From NCBI GenBank assembly GCA_947359465.1, contig OX375872.1, positions 143,300,171 to 143,364,170 of the forward strand: a stretch of DNA of 64,000 bases, written 5' to 3'. Positions within the stretch are counted from its first letter, which is position 1; the number at the start of each line of letters is the position of its first letter. This DNA is from Metellina segmentata (Eukaryota > Arthropoda > Arachnida > Araneae > Tetragnathidae). The position numbers were made by a program, and so were the translations under genes. Positions 22,136 to 30,474 of the stretch are shown here, piece after piece. The notes below the pieces were generated by a model, which had not been told where the DNA came from, did not search any database, and worked only from the letters and a program-made list of their open reading frames with translations.

Positions 22136-22645
22136 CACTTCAAATGCTTTCGACGAGATATCTTGGCTATCAAGATCTGACCAATTTTGTTAATGACGGG
22201 ATATCTTGTCATTATCATATTACCAATTTTTTTATGGTTATTCAATGTCTGTCCAGTTCTCTTATAATATATCATTCACAAGGATCTGGCCAATTTTCTT
22301 ATCACCAGATATCTCACCGCTCAACCGGTATATTGGTTAAGGTGTGTGTTAAGGTGTTAGCCTCTAGATCGGAAGGTTTCTTCTTCGAAACCGGGTCAGG
22401 GCATGGATGTTTGTAAGCGTATGGTGTAGAGACGGCAGGTGCACCTTAAATTGTTGTGGCCGAAAGTCCTCACGTTAAGTTGGTGTGGAAGTTTGGAAAG
22501 TGGGGTTCCAGCTCAGGGGTTGCCTCGTCATCTGACCGCGGTTCAAAATTAAATGGCGTTATACCGAATGGCTTAGGCTGGGAAGGTGGTAACTAGTTGA
22601 ATATATTACAAGATATATACCTCGTCAAAACAACCCACAGGAAGG
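22136..22645. mobile_element. TTAA MITE interrupted by a SINE
   Basis: Left end CACTTCAAATGCTTTCGACG with AGATATCTTGGCTATCAAGA; right end CCTCGTCAAAACAACCCACA followed by GGAAGG and TTAA at 22646-22649. The SINE at 22320-22602 splits it. Without the SINE it is about 225 bp. Confidence 0.68.
22320..22602 (+). mobile_element. SINE-1, head type 1, tail type 2
   Basis: Head CAACCGGTATATTGGTTAAG with a small internal duplication of GTTAAGGTGT, B-box GTTCTTCGAAACCGGG altered, the shared core, then GCTTAGGCTGG and AACTAGTTGAAT. It sits inside a TTAA MITE. It shows head 1 combined with tail 2. Confidence 0.78.
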
Positions 22646-22754
22646 TTAATGCAATCGACCATCGAATGCAAATAATAATAATAATTCGAATCCCGACCTT
22701 GGTATGTATGCTCATTGGGATTAAGAATCTATTTTAAGCCGTAGGTTCTGGTCA

Positions 22755-22915
22755 AAATAGTCTTCACGTTCCAAAAACAAATGTCGTCATCTGACCGTAG
22801 TTCAAAATTACGCGGTGTTGTCCTATGACCTTTCTTTTTGGGATTGATCTCGGACCGTGGTCAATACCCGTTGTGTTGCATAAGTACAACGTTAATGGGA
22901 AAATACCTTACCAAA
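22755..22915 (+). mobile_element. SINE-1 fragment, tail type 1
   Basis: CGTCATCTGACCGTAGTTCA, AAAATTACGCGGTGTTGTCC, a GATTGATCTCGGACCGTGG stretch and TGTTGCATAAGTACAACG, ending in ACCTTACC. The head is missing. Confidence 0.6.
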
Positions 22916-22929
22916 AACAAATGATTTTA

Positions 22930-23470
22930 AAGAGAAACCAAGCCTACTTCAAGTTTCACGTGAAATTGGCATGGTGTGGATATTTGGAGACTATGGTTCC
23001 AGCACAGCTGTCTCGCCATATGAACGGGATTCAAAATTACGATTTTTTGTCCTCGGATTTTTCCTTTGGATTGATCGCCGACCAACCGGTATAGTGGTTA
23101 AGGTGTTAGCCTCTGGATCGTAAAGTTCCTGGTTCGAATCCGGGTCCGGGCATGGATGTTTGTAAGCGTATGGTGTAGAGGCGGCTGGTGCACCTTAAAT
23201 CTGTCGTGGCCGAAAGTCCTCACGTTGGGTTGGAGTGGAAGTTTAGAGAGTGGGGTGCCAGCTCAGGTGTTGCTTCGTCATCTGACCGTGGTTCAAAATT
23301 ACGAGGTGTTATCCTCGGCCCTTTCCCTTAAGGGACTGATCCCGGACCGTCGTCAATAGCCCGTTGTGTTGCTCTAGTACGACGTTAACTAAAATTACAA
23401 TTACCATTACCTTTGGATTGATCCCAAATCGTTGCCAATATCCCCTTATATTGCAATAATATAACATTAC
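22930..23470 (+). mobile_element. Old SINE-1 host, split by a younger SINE
   Basis: Left part ends at the TTGATC of 23076. The sequence resumes at 23412 with TTTGGATTGATCCCAAATCG, then CCAATATCCCCTTATATTGC and ends near AACTACCTATC. The younger SINE at 23077-23411 separates them. This old copy is the 5' boundary of a tandem segmental duplication. Confidence 0.68.
23077..23411 (+). mobile_element. Young SINE-1, head type 1, tail type 1
   Basis: Complete: head GCCGACCAACCGGTATAGTG, B box GGTTCGAATCC, core, tail GTACGACGTTAACTAAAATT and ATTACC repeats. Perfect 12-nt TSD TTTGGATTGATC at 23065-23076 and 23412-23423. The insertion is into another SINE. A 67-codon frame starting at the ATG of GGGCATGGATG is shared by several copies but is SINE sequence. 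Confidence 0.93.
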
Positions 23471-24103
23471 TTAACTACCTATCACAATCGTGTAAAAAGT
23501 TATGCGTAAATCATTTTGTTAATTATACAAGCAAAACAACTTTCAAATTTCAATCCTTACAATAAGAACGGGTATCATTAAAATATAGCTTATCCGATCC
23601 TATAATCGAGTAAAGACACAAAAAATATCGAATATTTAAAATTAAGTGATACCGTACAGAGTAAGCTAATGGAGAGAAATCGGTGTCAATTTTCTCTATT
23701 CGATTCGTCCGAGTACATACACTTAAAAATCGAAAATTTAAAATTAAGTGAAACTTTACATAAGCTATTGGAGATAAATTAAATATTCAAGCAGTTACCA
23801 CCGTACCAGCCTAAATGCGGTGTATCGCCATGTAATTTTGAACCACGGACAGATGACGAGGCTGTATCTGAGCTGCCACCCCACTCTCCAAACTTACACA
23901 CCAACTCAATGTGAGGACTTTCGGCCACGACATATATAAGGTGCACCTGCCGCCACTACACCGTACGCTTATAAAAATCGTCCAACTTCTTTTACTGCAC
24001 AAAACTTGCGGTCTTATTTCCACTGTTTTTAATAAAATCAAGCGGTTCATCAAAAAACTTTGCAAAAGTTCTCGATAAGAGCAAGCCTTTCTACACTGTT
24101 TCA
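23471..24103. repeat. Segmental duplication, unit 1
   Basis: The sequence following the old SINE (TTTCAATCCTTACAATAAGA, TATTGGAGATAAATT, CAACTTCTTTTACTGCACAA, AAAACTTTGCAAAAG, TCTCGATAAGAGCAAG) is repeated at 24351-25775. Each unit begins with an old SINE, so SINE and flank were duplicated together. This unit carries the SINE at 23793; unit 2 carries a SINE at 24469 and a Tc1 at 24778. Confidence 0.75.
23793..23988 (-). mobile_element. SINE-1 fragment, core plus tail type 2
   Basis: Minus-strand copy: TTACCACCGTACCAGCCTAA is the reverse of tail type 2, followed by the reversed core and GTACGCTTATAAAAATCG. The head is absent. Unit 2 of the duplication has the empty site near 25613 (ATTGGAGAGAACTTTATG then TCCAACTTC). 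Confidence 0.78.
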
Positions 24104-24350
24104 GCGAACCAACCAGTCTGGTGGTTAATGTGTTAGCCTCCAGATCGGAAGGTAATGGTAATTTTTAGTTTACGTCGTACTAGAGCAACACAACGGGCTA
24201 TTGACGACGGTCCGGGATCAGTCCCTCCAGATCGGAAGGTTCCTGGTTCATGTGACCGTAGTTCAAAATCACGTGGTGTTGTCCTCGGATCTTTTCTTTA
24301 GGGGATTGATCCCGTACCGTCGTTAATTAACTACCTACCTTCCACAATCA
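24104..24350 (+). mobile_element. SINE-1 host with a SINE-tail insertion
   Basis: Head type 1 with CCTCCAGATCGGAAGG (CCA at the anticodon position), then a 71-bp insertion, then the B-box region GGTTCCTGGTTCATGTGACC, where the rest of the head and most of the core are deleted. Tail type 1 ends CTACCTACC. It heads unit 2 of the segmental duplication. Confidence 0.72.
24153..24223 (-). mobile_element. 71-bp 5'-truncated SINE-1 tail insertion
   Basis: GTAATTTTTAGTTTACGTC through GTCCGGGATCAGTCC is only the 3' end of a minus-strand SINE, beginning with its TTACC-type tail (reversed). A TSD of up to 16 nt, CCTCCAGATCGGAAGG, flanks it (24137-24152 and 24224-24239). This is a clear short retroposition inside another SINE's tRNA head. 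Confidence 0.87.
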
Positions 24351-24468
24351 TGTAAACATTTGTGCGTAAATCAATTTGGTTATTTTGCACGCCCATAACA
24401 AGTTTCAATTCTTACAATAAGAACTTACGGTATCATTAAAAATAGCTGACCTTATATCCGAGTTAAGA

Positions 24469-24730
24469 GCCGACCAACCGGTATAGTGGTTAAGGTGTTA
24501 GCCTCTAGATCGGAAGGTCCCCGGTTCGAATCCGGGTTCGGGCATGGATGTTTGTAAGCGTATACCAGCTTAGGTGTTGCTTCGTCATCTGAACATGGTT
24601 CAAAATTACGATGTAATTGTTAGGGGCAATGATGGCCCTCCCACTGGGTGCTCAAGTGGCCATCACTTCCGGCCTTGTATAGTGGCCAATGACTTCGGTC
24701 AAAATGTGCCCGCCATTAGAAAAAAAAAAA
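24469..24730 (+). mobile_element. Chimeric SINE: head 1, SINE-1 core piece, body B, poly(A)
   Basis: Head type 1 with B box GGTTCGAATCC, then a short SINE-1 core segment (GTGTTGCTTCGTCATCTGAA to TTCAAAATTACG). It then switches to body B: GGGGCAATGATGGCCCTCCC, ACTGGGTGCTCAAGTGG, CCGGCCTTGTATAGTGGCC and CGCCATTAG, ending in A(10). A perfect 14-nt TSD TATCCGAGTTAAGA lies at 24455-24468 and 24731-24744, so the mosaic inserted as one unit. Body B is otherwise seen with head 1 at 37534-37788. Confidence 0.9.
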
Positions 24731-24777
24731 TATCCGAGTTAAGACACATAAAATATCAAATATATTCTATAAAAAAT

Positions 24778-25452
24778 TATTGACGACAACCGTAGACGCG
24801 TCGGCGACGTCCAGGACAGCGTGGGGATCCTGTCTTTACTACCGCACACCACACATGCCCATAACAGGGCGTTATAGTTTGAGTTGACATCTACTTTCAT
24901 AGCCGGACCCCTTTGGTAGTCATTTCTGGCACACTTACATCACAACGGTTCGTAGACGACATTCTACGACCGGTTATGTTACCGTTCCTTTTGCGACACC
25001 CCGGACTTACTTTTCAACGAGATAATGCCCGGGCGCTCATGGCACGTGTTGCTATGAATTGTCTTCAAGATTTCCCAGCACTCCCCTGATCAGCTAGATC
25101 TACTGACTTTTCTCCAATAGAGCGCATTAGGGATGTTATGGGAAGGCGATTGCTACCATCCCGGAGTATTGACCATTAAGCCCGACAGTTGGAGAGAATT
25201 TGGCAAGTAATTTCGCAGGACACAATCCGGGGGCTTTTTCAGTCTATGACACGCCAGGTGACAGCTTGCATTCATGCCAGAGGGGGACTAACATCTTATT
25301 GTCTTCCTCCTTTTGTAACGTTCAAACTGAAATAAATCATTCAATTGTTCTGAAATTTTAATCGATTGTTTTTCTACGTATGTTTTTCATATCCACCCAG
25401 TTTTAGCAATCAAATCACCCCTTCTTGGTGCATTGATTTTTTGTTACAGAAT
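24778..25452 (+). mobile_element. Tc1-family relic, 3' two thirds
   Basis: Encodes a decayed DDE transposase C-terminal half on the plus strand. Recognisable pieces are FQRDNARA (second Asp), SARSTDFSPIERIRDVMGRR (Glu of SPIE) and QSMTRQVTACIHARGG. The right TIR contains CTTCTTGGTGCATTGATTTT and GTTACAGAATA, like the copies at 49602 and 57721. The left TIR and helix-turn-helix region are missing. Stops interrupt the frame. Second Asp to Glu spacing is 32 by my count. It is inserted in duplication unit 2. Confidence 0.82.
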
Positions 25453-25775
25453 ATATTATTACAGAGAGATTTAAAATTATGTTATATCTTACAGAAATCC
25501 TTGTATTGGAGAGAACTATGTGTCAATTTTCCCCATTCTCTTAGTCCGAGTACAAAAGCTTAAAAATCAAAATTTCAAAATTAAGTTAACTTTACGTAAA
25601 GCTATTGGAGAGAACTTTATGTCCAACTTCTTTTACAGCGCAAAACTTGCGAAGTCTTACTTTCCACTCTTTTTAATAAAATCGAGCAGTTCATCAAAAA
25701 ACTTTGCAAAAGCTCTCGATAAGAGCAAGGCTTCCTACTCCGTTTCAATGAATTTTTTCCGCTGGAATGTGAAGT

Positions 25776-26097
25776 TGAGGGAGAAAAAAAGAAGAGTTAT
25801 TTTTTCTCCTTTTCTTAAAGGAAAAAACATCAGATTGCTTAGAAGTCAAAAAAGAGGAATCATCTCCGTAAGCTGAAAGTAGAGGCCCGAAAGGTTCTTT
25901 GTGAGGGAGCGAAATTACTACGTTATAATTTAATCTGTTTTGATTCGTAAAAAGTTGGTTCTTTGTGTTTTTGCGACGCTTAAGTAAGTTTGAATGTTAA
26001 TTTGATTGAGAAGATATTTATTGATCATTCAAATGAAAGTTTGTTAACTCATGTAGTATAGAGGCAGAAAATATATCATTTAAATCCTACAAGTAGT
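25776..26097. other. No feature seen
   Basis: AT-rich, with an unsupported plus frame entering from the left. No motif. Confidence 0.4.
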
Positions 26098-26216
26098 ATG
26101 CAATATCTGGTTCATCAAGATCTGAATAATTTTTTTAATAAGATAAGTAGTCATCAAGATATTTAAAATGTTCGGATGACTAAGGTCAGGTCTAGATTTC
26201 GTCAGTTTTTTTCTCA

Positions 26217-26218
<2 letters not shown>
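26098..26218. mobile_element. Very degenerate TTAA MITE remnant
   Basis: GGTTCATCAAGATCTGAATA, AGTCATCAAGATATTT and GATTTCGTCAGTTTTTTTCT keep the spacer motifs of the MITE family, but no termini are recognisable. It ends in the (TA)n tract. Confidence 0.4.

Positions 26219-26262
<44 letters not shown>
26219..26262. repeat. (TA)n microsatellite
   Basis: About 21 TA dinucleotides, placed between a MITE remnant and a SINE. Confidence 0.95.
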
Positions 26263-26263
<1 letters not shown>

Positions 26264-26267
26264 CTCG

Positions 26268-26545
26268 AGTACCGGTATAGTGGTTAAGGTGTTAGCCTCT
26301 GGATCGGAAGGTTCCTGGTTCGAATCCGGGTCAGGCAACGGGCATGTATATTTGTAAGCGTATGGTGTAGAGGCGGCTGGCGCACCTTAAATCTGTCGTG
26401 GCCGAAAGTCCGCACGTTGGGTTGGTGTGTATGTTAGGAGAATGGAGTGCCAGCTCAGATGTTGCCTCGTCATCTGACCGTGGTTCAAAATTACGTGGCA
26501 ATACACTGAATGGCTAAGGCTGGGACGGTGGTACCTAGTTGAATT
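26268..26545 (+). mobile_element. SINE-1, head type 1, tail type 2
   Basis: Head ACCGGTATAGTGGTTAAGG, B box GGTTCGAATCCGGG, core with GGAGAATGGAGTGCCAGC, then tail CTAAGGCTGGGACGGTGG and CCTAGTTGAAT. The first few head bases are replaced by the end of the (TA)n tract. Anticodon-position bases read CTG. Confidence 0.82.
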
Positions 26546-26663
26546 ATTTTCCTCTGAAGTAATTCCAATTGCAAAGATTATTATTCATTCCATTCAACTG
26601 AAATTTTATTATCTCATTTAGCATAGAAGTGCACATAAATATGGCATTTACAGTGGCCTTTAA

Positions 26664-26805
26664 CAAGTAGGTTCGACGAGATATATCGTTCACAAAGATC
26701 CGAAACATTTTATTAATGAAAGGATATATCATTTTGTTCTGACAACGCAATCAAGATCTGGTAGGTTTTGCCAATGATAACCACCAATAGGGTCAAGGTA
26801 ATGGT
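26664..26805. mobile_element. TTAA MITE, shortened
   Basis: TTAA at 26660-26663, then CAAGTAGGTTCGACGAGATA, CACAAAGATCCGAAACATTT and AATCAAGATCTGGTAGGTTT. TTAA recurs at 26806-26809. About 140 bp, so an internal deletion relative to the ~217-bp form. A lone terminus of the family, TTAACCCTCTGAGAGGTTG, lies just beyond at 26823. Confidence 0.62.
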
Positions 26806-26973
26806 TTAATGAACCGAAACGTTTTAACCCTCTGAGAGGTTGTCACACAGATAATTACAATTTTCCCTGCCCACTAATTTGTAACAAACTGTATCCTACT
26901 CAATAGAATCTTAACAACGGATTCTAGTCTAAGAAAATTATAAGTAAAATTTTTTTTCTAAAGGGTTCTCTCT

Positions 26974-26996
26974 TCTCTCTCTCTCTCTCTCTCTCT
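26974..26996. repeat. (CT)n microsatellite
   Basis: CTCTCT run following TTCTCTC; a few decayed 40-bp minisatellite-like units surround it (TAGAATCTTAACAACGGATT, TTTTTCCAAATGATTC). Confidence 0.9.
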
Positions 26997-27149
26997 ATTT
27001 TGAGGAAATGCAGCATTAGATTTTTCCAAATGATTCTATTTAAAGCAAATATAAATAACAGAGTTATCGAAGATAATCTATTCTTGGTAGGAGGTATTTT
27101 TAATCAACGTTGAAGTGTAGCAATTGGCGAAGGAGTTGGTTCGAGTTTA

Positions 27150-27169
27150 AATATATATATATATATATA
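27150..27169. repeat. (TA)n microsatellite
   Basis: Ten or so TA units, not adjoining a recognised element. Confidence 0.9.
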
Positions 27170-27589
27170 CACAGCACTGTGGTTGCCAATCTGTAACTAT
27201 CCCAACAGACCATCTCACAATTACAGAAATGGAAAAGGTTAGTATCACAATACCCAAACGCACTACCTAAAAGGTCAAAGATAATCTCAACTCTGCCAAA
27301 TAACCAAAGCGTAATTTCCTCCTCCGATGTCGCCGCTGCTCATATTACATAAGCAATAACCCCTGTCTCCGAACACTTGAGAGACACTATCTTAGTCTAA
27401 GCAGTTAATTTAGCAACAGATGGGTGTGGGGGTCGGCTTGTGTCGAGTCCATTTAAACAGAAAATTAGCCGGATTGAAATATCATTTCCTTAAATATTTG
27501 GCTTCGGAGCGTAATCTTGTGCCGAATCGATGATCGCTCTGCATGACAACGGGCGATAATGCGGGCTGCATATTGGTCCCAACTTTCGC
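27170..27589. other. Unassigned, less AT-rich segment
   Basis: No recognised gene. Base composition is more balanced than in the flanks. The 60-codon minus frame at 27490-27672 shows no motif. Confidence 0.35.
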
Positions 27590-27850
27590 GTTCCCCTTTC
27601 TGAGTGATGTAACGTCCAGCTAATATCTGAGGAATCCTTTCGACTTCTAATTAGAACCCTGCCACCAATCAAAATGATATTACGAGGAGGAATGGCGTCC
27701 CGTTGCTTACGTATTCATTTTGGTGTACTGGCTCAAGAAATTGGTGATCGAATCCGACTTCTGTTTAGCCGGCGGCGTTTGTGTCCAGAAAAAAGTGCTG
27801 CGTCAAATTTCAATTACACCTTTTTCAAATTGAGTTAGCATTTTTAAGAG
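27590..27850. repeat. Segmental repeat R, copy 1
   Basis: Shared blocks: GAGTGATGTAACGTCCAGC, CCTTTCGACTTCTAATTAGA, ACCAATCAAAATGATATT, then GAATTGGTGATCGAATCCGA-like DNA and GTGTCCAG. Other copies at 29205-29290 (short), 31175-31430 and 32040-32175. Copies 2-4 directly follow a SINE-1 ending ATTCAACTACATACACTTCA or similar. Confidence 0.62.
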
Positions 27851-27904
27851 ACATCTCTCATCTCAGAATAAGAATTTAATTTATTAACGGATGGTAGTTA
27901 TACT

Positions 27905-28025
27905 TACTTCGCACTGGAACAGTAGTTCAAAATTACGAGGTGTTGTCCTTAGGTCTTTTCCTTGACGATTAATTCCGGAGCCTCGTCAAAAGCTTGTTTT
28001 TTTCTCCGGTGTCCTTAATTAACTA
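27905..28025 (+). mobile_element. SINE-1 fragment, tail type 1
   Basis: GTAGTTCAAAATTACGAGG, TGTTGTCCTTAGGTC and a decayed 3' end AATTAACTACC. The head and most of the core are absent. Confidence 0.55.
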
Positions 28026-28039
28026 CCATTTCGTTTTGT

Positions 28040-28517
28040 ACAGTTCAGGTGTGACCTTGTCACCTGACAGTGGTTAAAAATTACATGTTGTTTTCCTCCG
28101 TTCTGTTCCTTGGAGTTAGTCATTTTGTCATTTTTTAGTTAACGTCGTACTAGAGCAACACAACGGGCTATTGACGACGGTCCGGGATCAGTTCCTTCAG
28201 GGAAGATCCGAGGACAACACCTCGTAATTTTGTACCACGGTCGGATGACGAAGCAACACCTGAGCTGGCACCCCACTCTCCAAACTTCCACGCCAACCCA
28301 ACGTGAGGACTTTCGACCACGATAGATATAAGGTGCACCAGCCGCCTCAACACCATACGTTTACAAACATCCATGCCCGGGCTCGGATTCGAACCAGGAA
28401 CCTTCCGATCTAGAACCTTAACCACTATACCGATTGGTCGGCGGAGTTAGATACCGGACCGTCGCCAATAGCACGATATGTTGCTCCAGATCGGCGTTAT
28501 TTAAATACCTACCTACT
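28040..28517 (+). mobile_element. Old SINE-1 host, split by a minus-strand SINE
   Basis: Left: CAGTTCAGGTGTGACCTTG and CCTGACAGTGGTTAAAAATT. Right (28443 on): GGAGTTAGATACCGGACCGT, CGCCAATAGCACGATATGTT and a tail ACCTACCTA. The SINE at about 28126-28442 separates them; GGAGTTAG occurs on both sides as a possible short TSD. Confidence 0.6.
28126..28442 (-). mobile_element. SINE-1, head type 1, tail type 1
   Basis: Near-complete minus copy: TAGTTAACGTCGTACTAGAG at its 3' end, reversed core, and a head ending CACTATACCGATTGGTCGGC. The tail appears as AAAAAATGACA rather than the TTACC type. The 85-codon minus frame is SINE-derived. Confidence 0.85.
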
Positions 28518-28946
28518 ACACTGGAACAAGACAACGAGCTATTGGCGACGGTTTGTAGTCAATCCTGAAAGGTAATGGTAATGGTAATGGTAAGTTTAGT
28601 TAACGTCGTACTAGAGCAACACAACGGGCTATTGACGACGGTCCGGGATCAGTCCCTTTAAGGGAAAGATCCGAGGACAACACCTCGTAATTTTGAACCA
28701 CGGTCAGATGACGAAGCAACACCTGAGCTGGCACCCCACTCTCCAAACTTCCACGCCAACCCAACGTGAGGACTTTCGGCCACGACAGATTTAAGGTGCA
28801 CCAGCCGCCTCTACACCATACGCTTACAAACATCCATGCCCGGACCCGGATTCGAACCAGGAACCTTCCGATCTAGAGGCTAACACCTTAACCACTATAC
28901 CGGTTGGTCGGCTCAATCCTGAAAGAAAAGATCCGAAAACCGCACC
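28518..28946 (-). mobile_element. Old SINE-1 host on the minus strand, split by a young SINE
   Basis: CACTGGAACAAGACAACGAG, CTATTGGCGACGG and TAGTCAATCCTGAAA on the left; GAAAGAAAAGATCCGAAAAC on the right. The inserted SINE at 28571-28912 interrupts an otherwise continuous tail type 1. Confidence 0.65.
28571..28912 (-). mobile_element. Young SINE-1, head type 1, tail type 1
   Basis: Complete, with the 3' end written as GGTAATGGTAATGGTAATGG (reversed ATTACC repeats) and the head ending ACCGGTTGGTCGGC. Perfect 12-nt TSD TCAATCCTGAAA at 28559-28570 and 28913-28924. Inserted in an older SINE. Confidence 0.93.
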
Positions 28947-29200
28947 GGGGCGGTGGTAGCCCGGTTGGTATAGTAAATGATTATCGACCGGAGGGTTGCG
29001 AGTTCGAATCCAAACATAAACCGTCTTGTACAAAGGGGCTTGTTGCACGTTAAATCAGTCTTGGCCTTAAATGTCCTCACATTTGCGTGGTGGAGAAGTC
29101 TGGAAAGTGGAGTGCCAGCTCAGGGGATACCTCATCATCTGACCGTGGTCCCTTTTTTTTGGCTTCTAATACGACGCAAATTCAACTACATACACTTCAC
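28947..29200 (+). mobile_element. SINE-1, head type 2
   Basis: A good example of the second head: GCGGTGGTAGCCCGGTTGG, TATCGACCGGAGGGTTGC, B box GAGTTCGAATCC, then AAACCGTCTTGTACAAAGG. The core is slightly diverged (GGTGGAGAAGTCTGGAAAG). The 3' end is shortened to ACGACGCAAATTCAACTACA. Confidence 0.8.
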
Positions 29201-29204
29201 CAAG

Positions 29205-29290
29205 TGATGTAACATCCGCTTTACATCCTAGGAACCCTTTCGACTAATACCTTTCGAAAATAAATGGCAACTCGTTACTTAACCCTTCTT
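29205..29290. repeat. Segmental repeat R, copy 2 (short)
   Basis: AAGTGATGTAACATCCGC, CCTTTCGACTAATACC and GAAAATAAATGGCAACTCG, a shortened copy directly after a SINE. Confidence 0.6.
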
Positions 29291-29365
29291 TGCATGATTT
29301 TTTCTTTATTGGTGAAATAAATCAAGGTGATATAATTCATGTTCAAAATTAATAATTTGGTAATT

Positions 29366-29685
29366 TTTTGTTAACGTCGTACTAGAGCAACACAACGGGC
29401 TATTGACGACGGTCCGGGATCAGTCCCTGAAGGTAAAGATCCGAGGACAACACCTCGTAATTTTGAAGCACGGTCAGATGACGAAGAAACACCTGAGCTG
29501 GCACCCCCACTCTCCAAACTTCCACGCCAACCCAACGTGAGGACTTTCGGCCACGACAGATTTAAGGTGCACCAGCCGCCTCTACACCATACGTTTACAA
29601 ACATCCATGCCCGAACCCGGATTCGAACCAGGAACATTCCGATCGAGAGGCTAACACCTTAACCACTATACCGGTTGGTCGGCAA
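29366..29685 (-). mobile_element. SINE-1, head type 1, tail type 1
   Basis: Near-complete minus copy: GTTAACGTCGTACTAGAGC to CCGGTTGGTCGGC. CAAAATTAA occurs on both sides (29344 and 29686), a plausible 9-nt TSD. One extra C in the core (GGCACCCCCACTC). Confidence 0.87.
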
Positions 29686-29860
29686 CAAAATTAAAGGAAA
29701 AATGGTTAAAAAAATCTTAGTATATATTTATAGTATAAATTTAGCAAAAAACAATATGATGGTATCATGTGGTATTTTTTAAATTAAACGCAAACTTTTT
29801 CAGAAATTGCTCTAAAAATAACAGAAACACATGTTACAAATCTTTCTTCTACTCATTTTC

Positions 29861-30195
29861 GCCGACCAACCGGTATAGTAGTTAAGGTGTTAGCCTCTAG
29901 ATCGGAAGGTTCCTGGTTCGAATCCGGGTCCGGGCATGGATGTTTGTAAGCGTATGGTGTAGAGGCGGCTGGTGCACCTTAAATCTGTCGTGGCCGAAAG
30001 TCCTCACGTTGGGTTGGCGTGGAAGTTTGGAGAGTGGGGTGCCAGCTCAGGTGTTGCTTCGTCATCTGACCGTGGTTCAAAATTACGAGGTGTTGTCCTC
30101 TAATCTTTCCCTTAAGGGACTGATTCCGGACCGTCGTCAATAGCCCGTTGTGTTGCTCTAGTACGACGTTAACTAAAATTACCATTACCATTACC
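29861..30195 (+). mobile_element. Young SINE-1, head type 1, tail type 1
   Basis: Complete, from GCCGACCAACCGGTATAGTA to ATTACC repeats. Perfect 10-nt TSD ACTCATTTTC at 29851-29860 and 30196-30205. Carries the widespread 67-codon chance frame. Confidence 0.93.
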
Positions 30196-30474
30196 ACTCA
30201 TTTTCACTTTTTTAACAATAGAAACTCAAATATAATAAAACAAAATTAAAAACGAAATCATACGTTTATTGCAACTACAACAAACAGCGGAATGACAACT
30301 TCAAGCTCGTTTTACTGATAGTGACACTTGCTTATTTTTGACAGCTATGTTTTTTTTTTATGCAATGGACATTAAAAAGGTATCCAGACACGATCAACTT
30401 AAAGTGAACTTGTTATTTTGTATAATTTTTGGGCATTCAATGTTATGATGGAAATTTCCACCATTATGCAAAGG

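Larger units (their letters stand above)
24351..25775. repeat. Segmental duplication, unit 2
   Basis: Matches unit 1 (23471-24103) in three pieces: 24351-24468, 24731-24777 and 25453-25775. The gaps are the SINE at 24469 and the Tc1 at 24778. A 118-codon plus frame at 25520-25876 overlaps this copy; unit 1 does not preserve it, so it is not called as a gene. Confidence 0.72.

Noticed and set aside
23077..23160. A functional tRNA gene at the SINE heads
   Set aside because: The A and B boxes and a T-stem can be drawn, but the acceptor stem does not close properly, the anticodon drifts (CTA, CTG, CCA) and every instance continues into a SINE body.
23156..23359. A conserved 67-codon frame (MFVSVWCRGGWCTLNLSWPK...) seen in at least five places
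   Set aside because: It coincides exactly with the SINE-1 body in each copy, starts at the ATG of GGGCATGGATG next to the B box, and its conservation is that of young SINE copies. No sign of protein selection; older copies lose it at once.
25520..25876. 118-codon plus frame as a host gene
   Set aside because: It overlaps a segmental duplication whose other copy does not keep the frame, is Lys/Ser/Phe rich as expected for AT-rich DNA, and has no motif.
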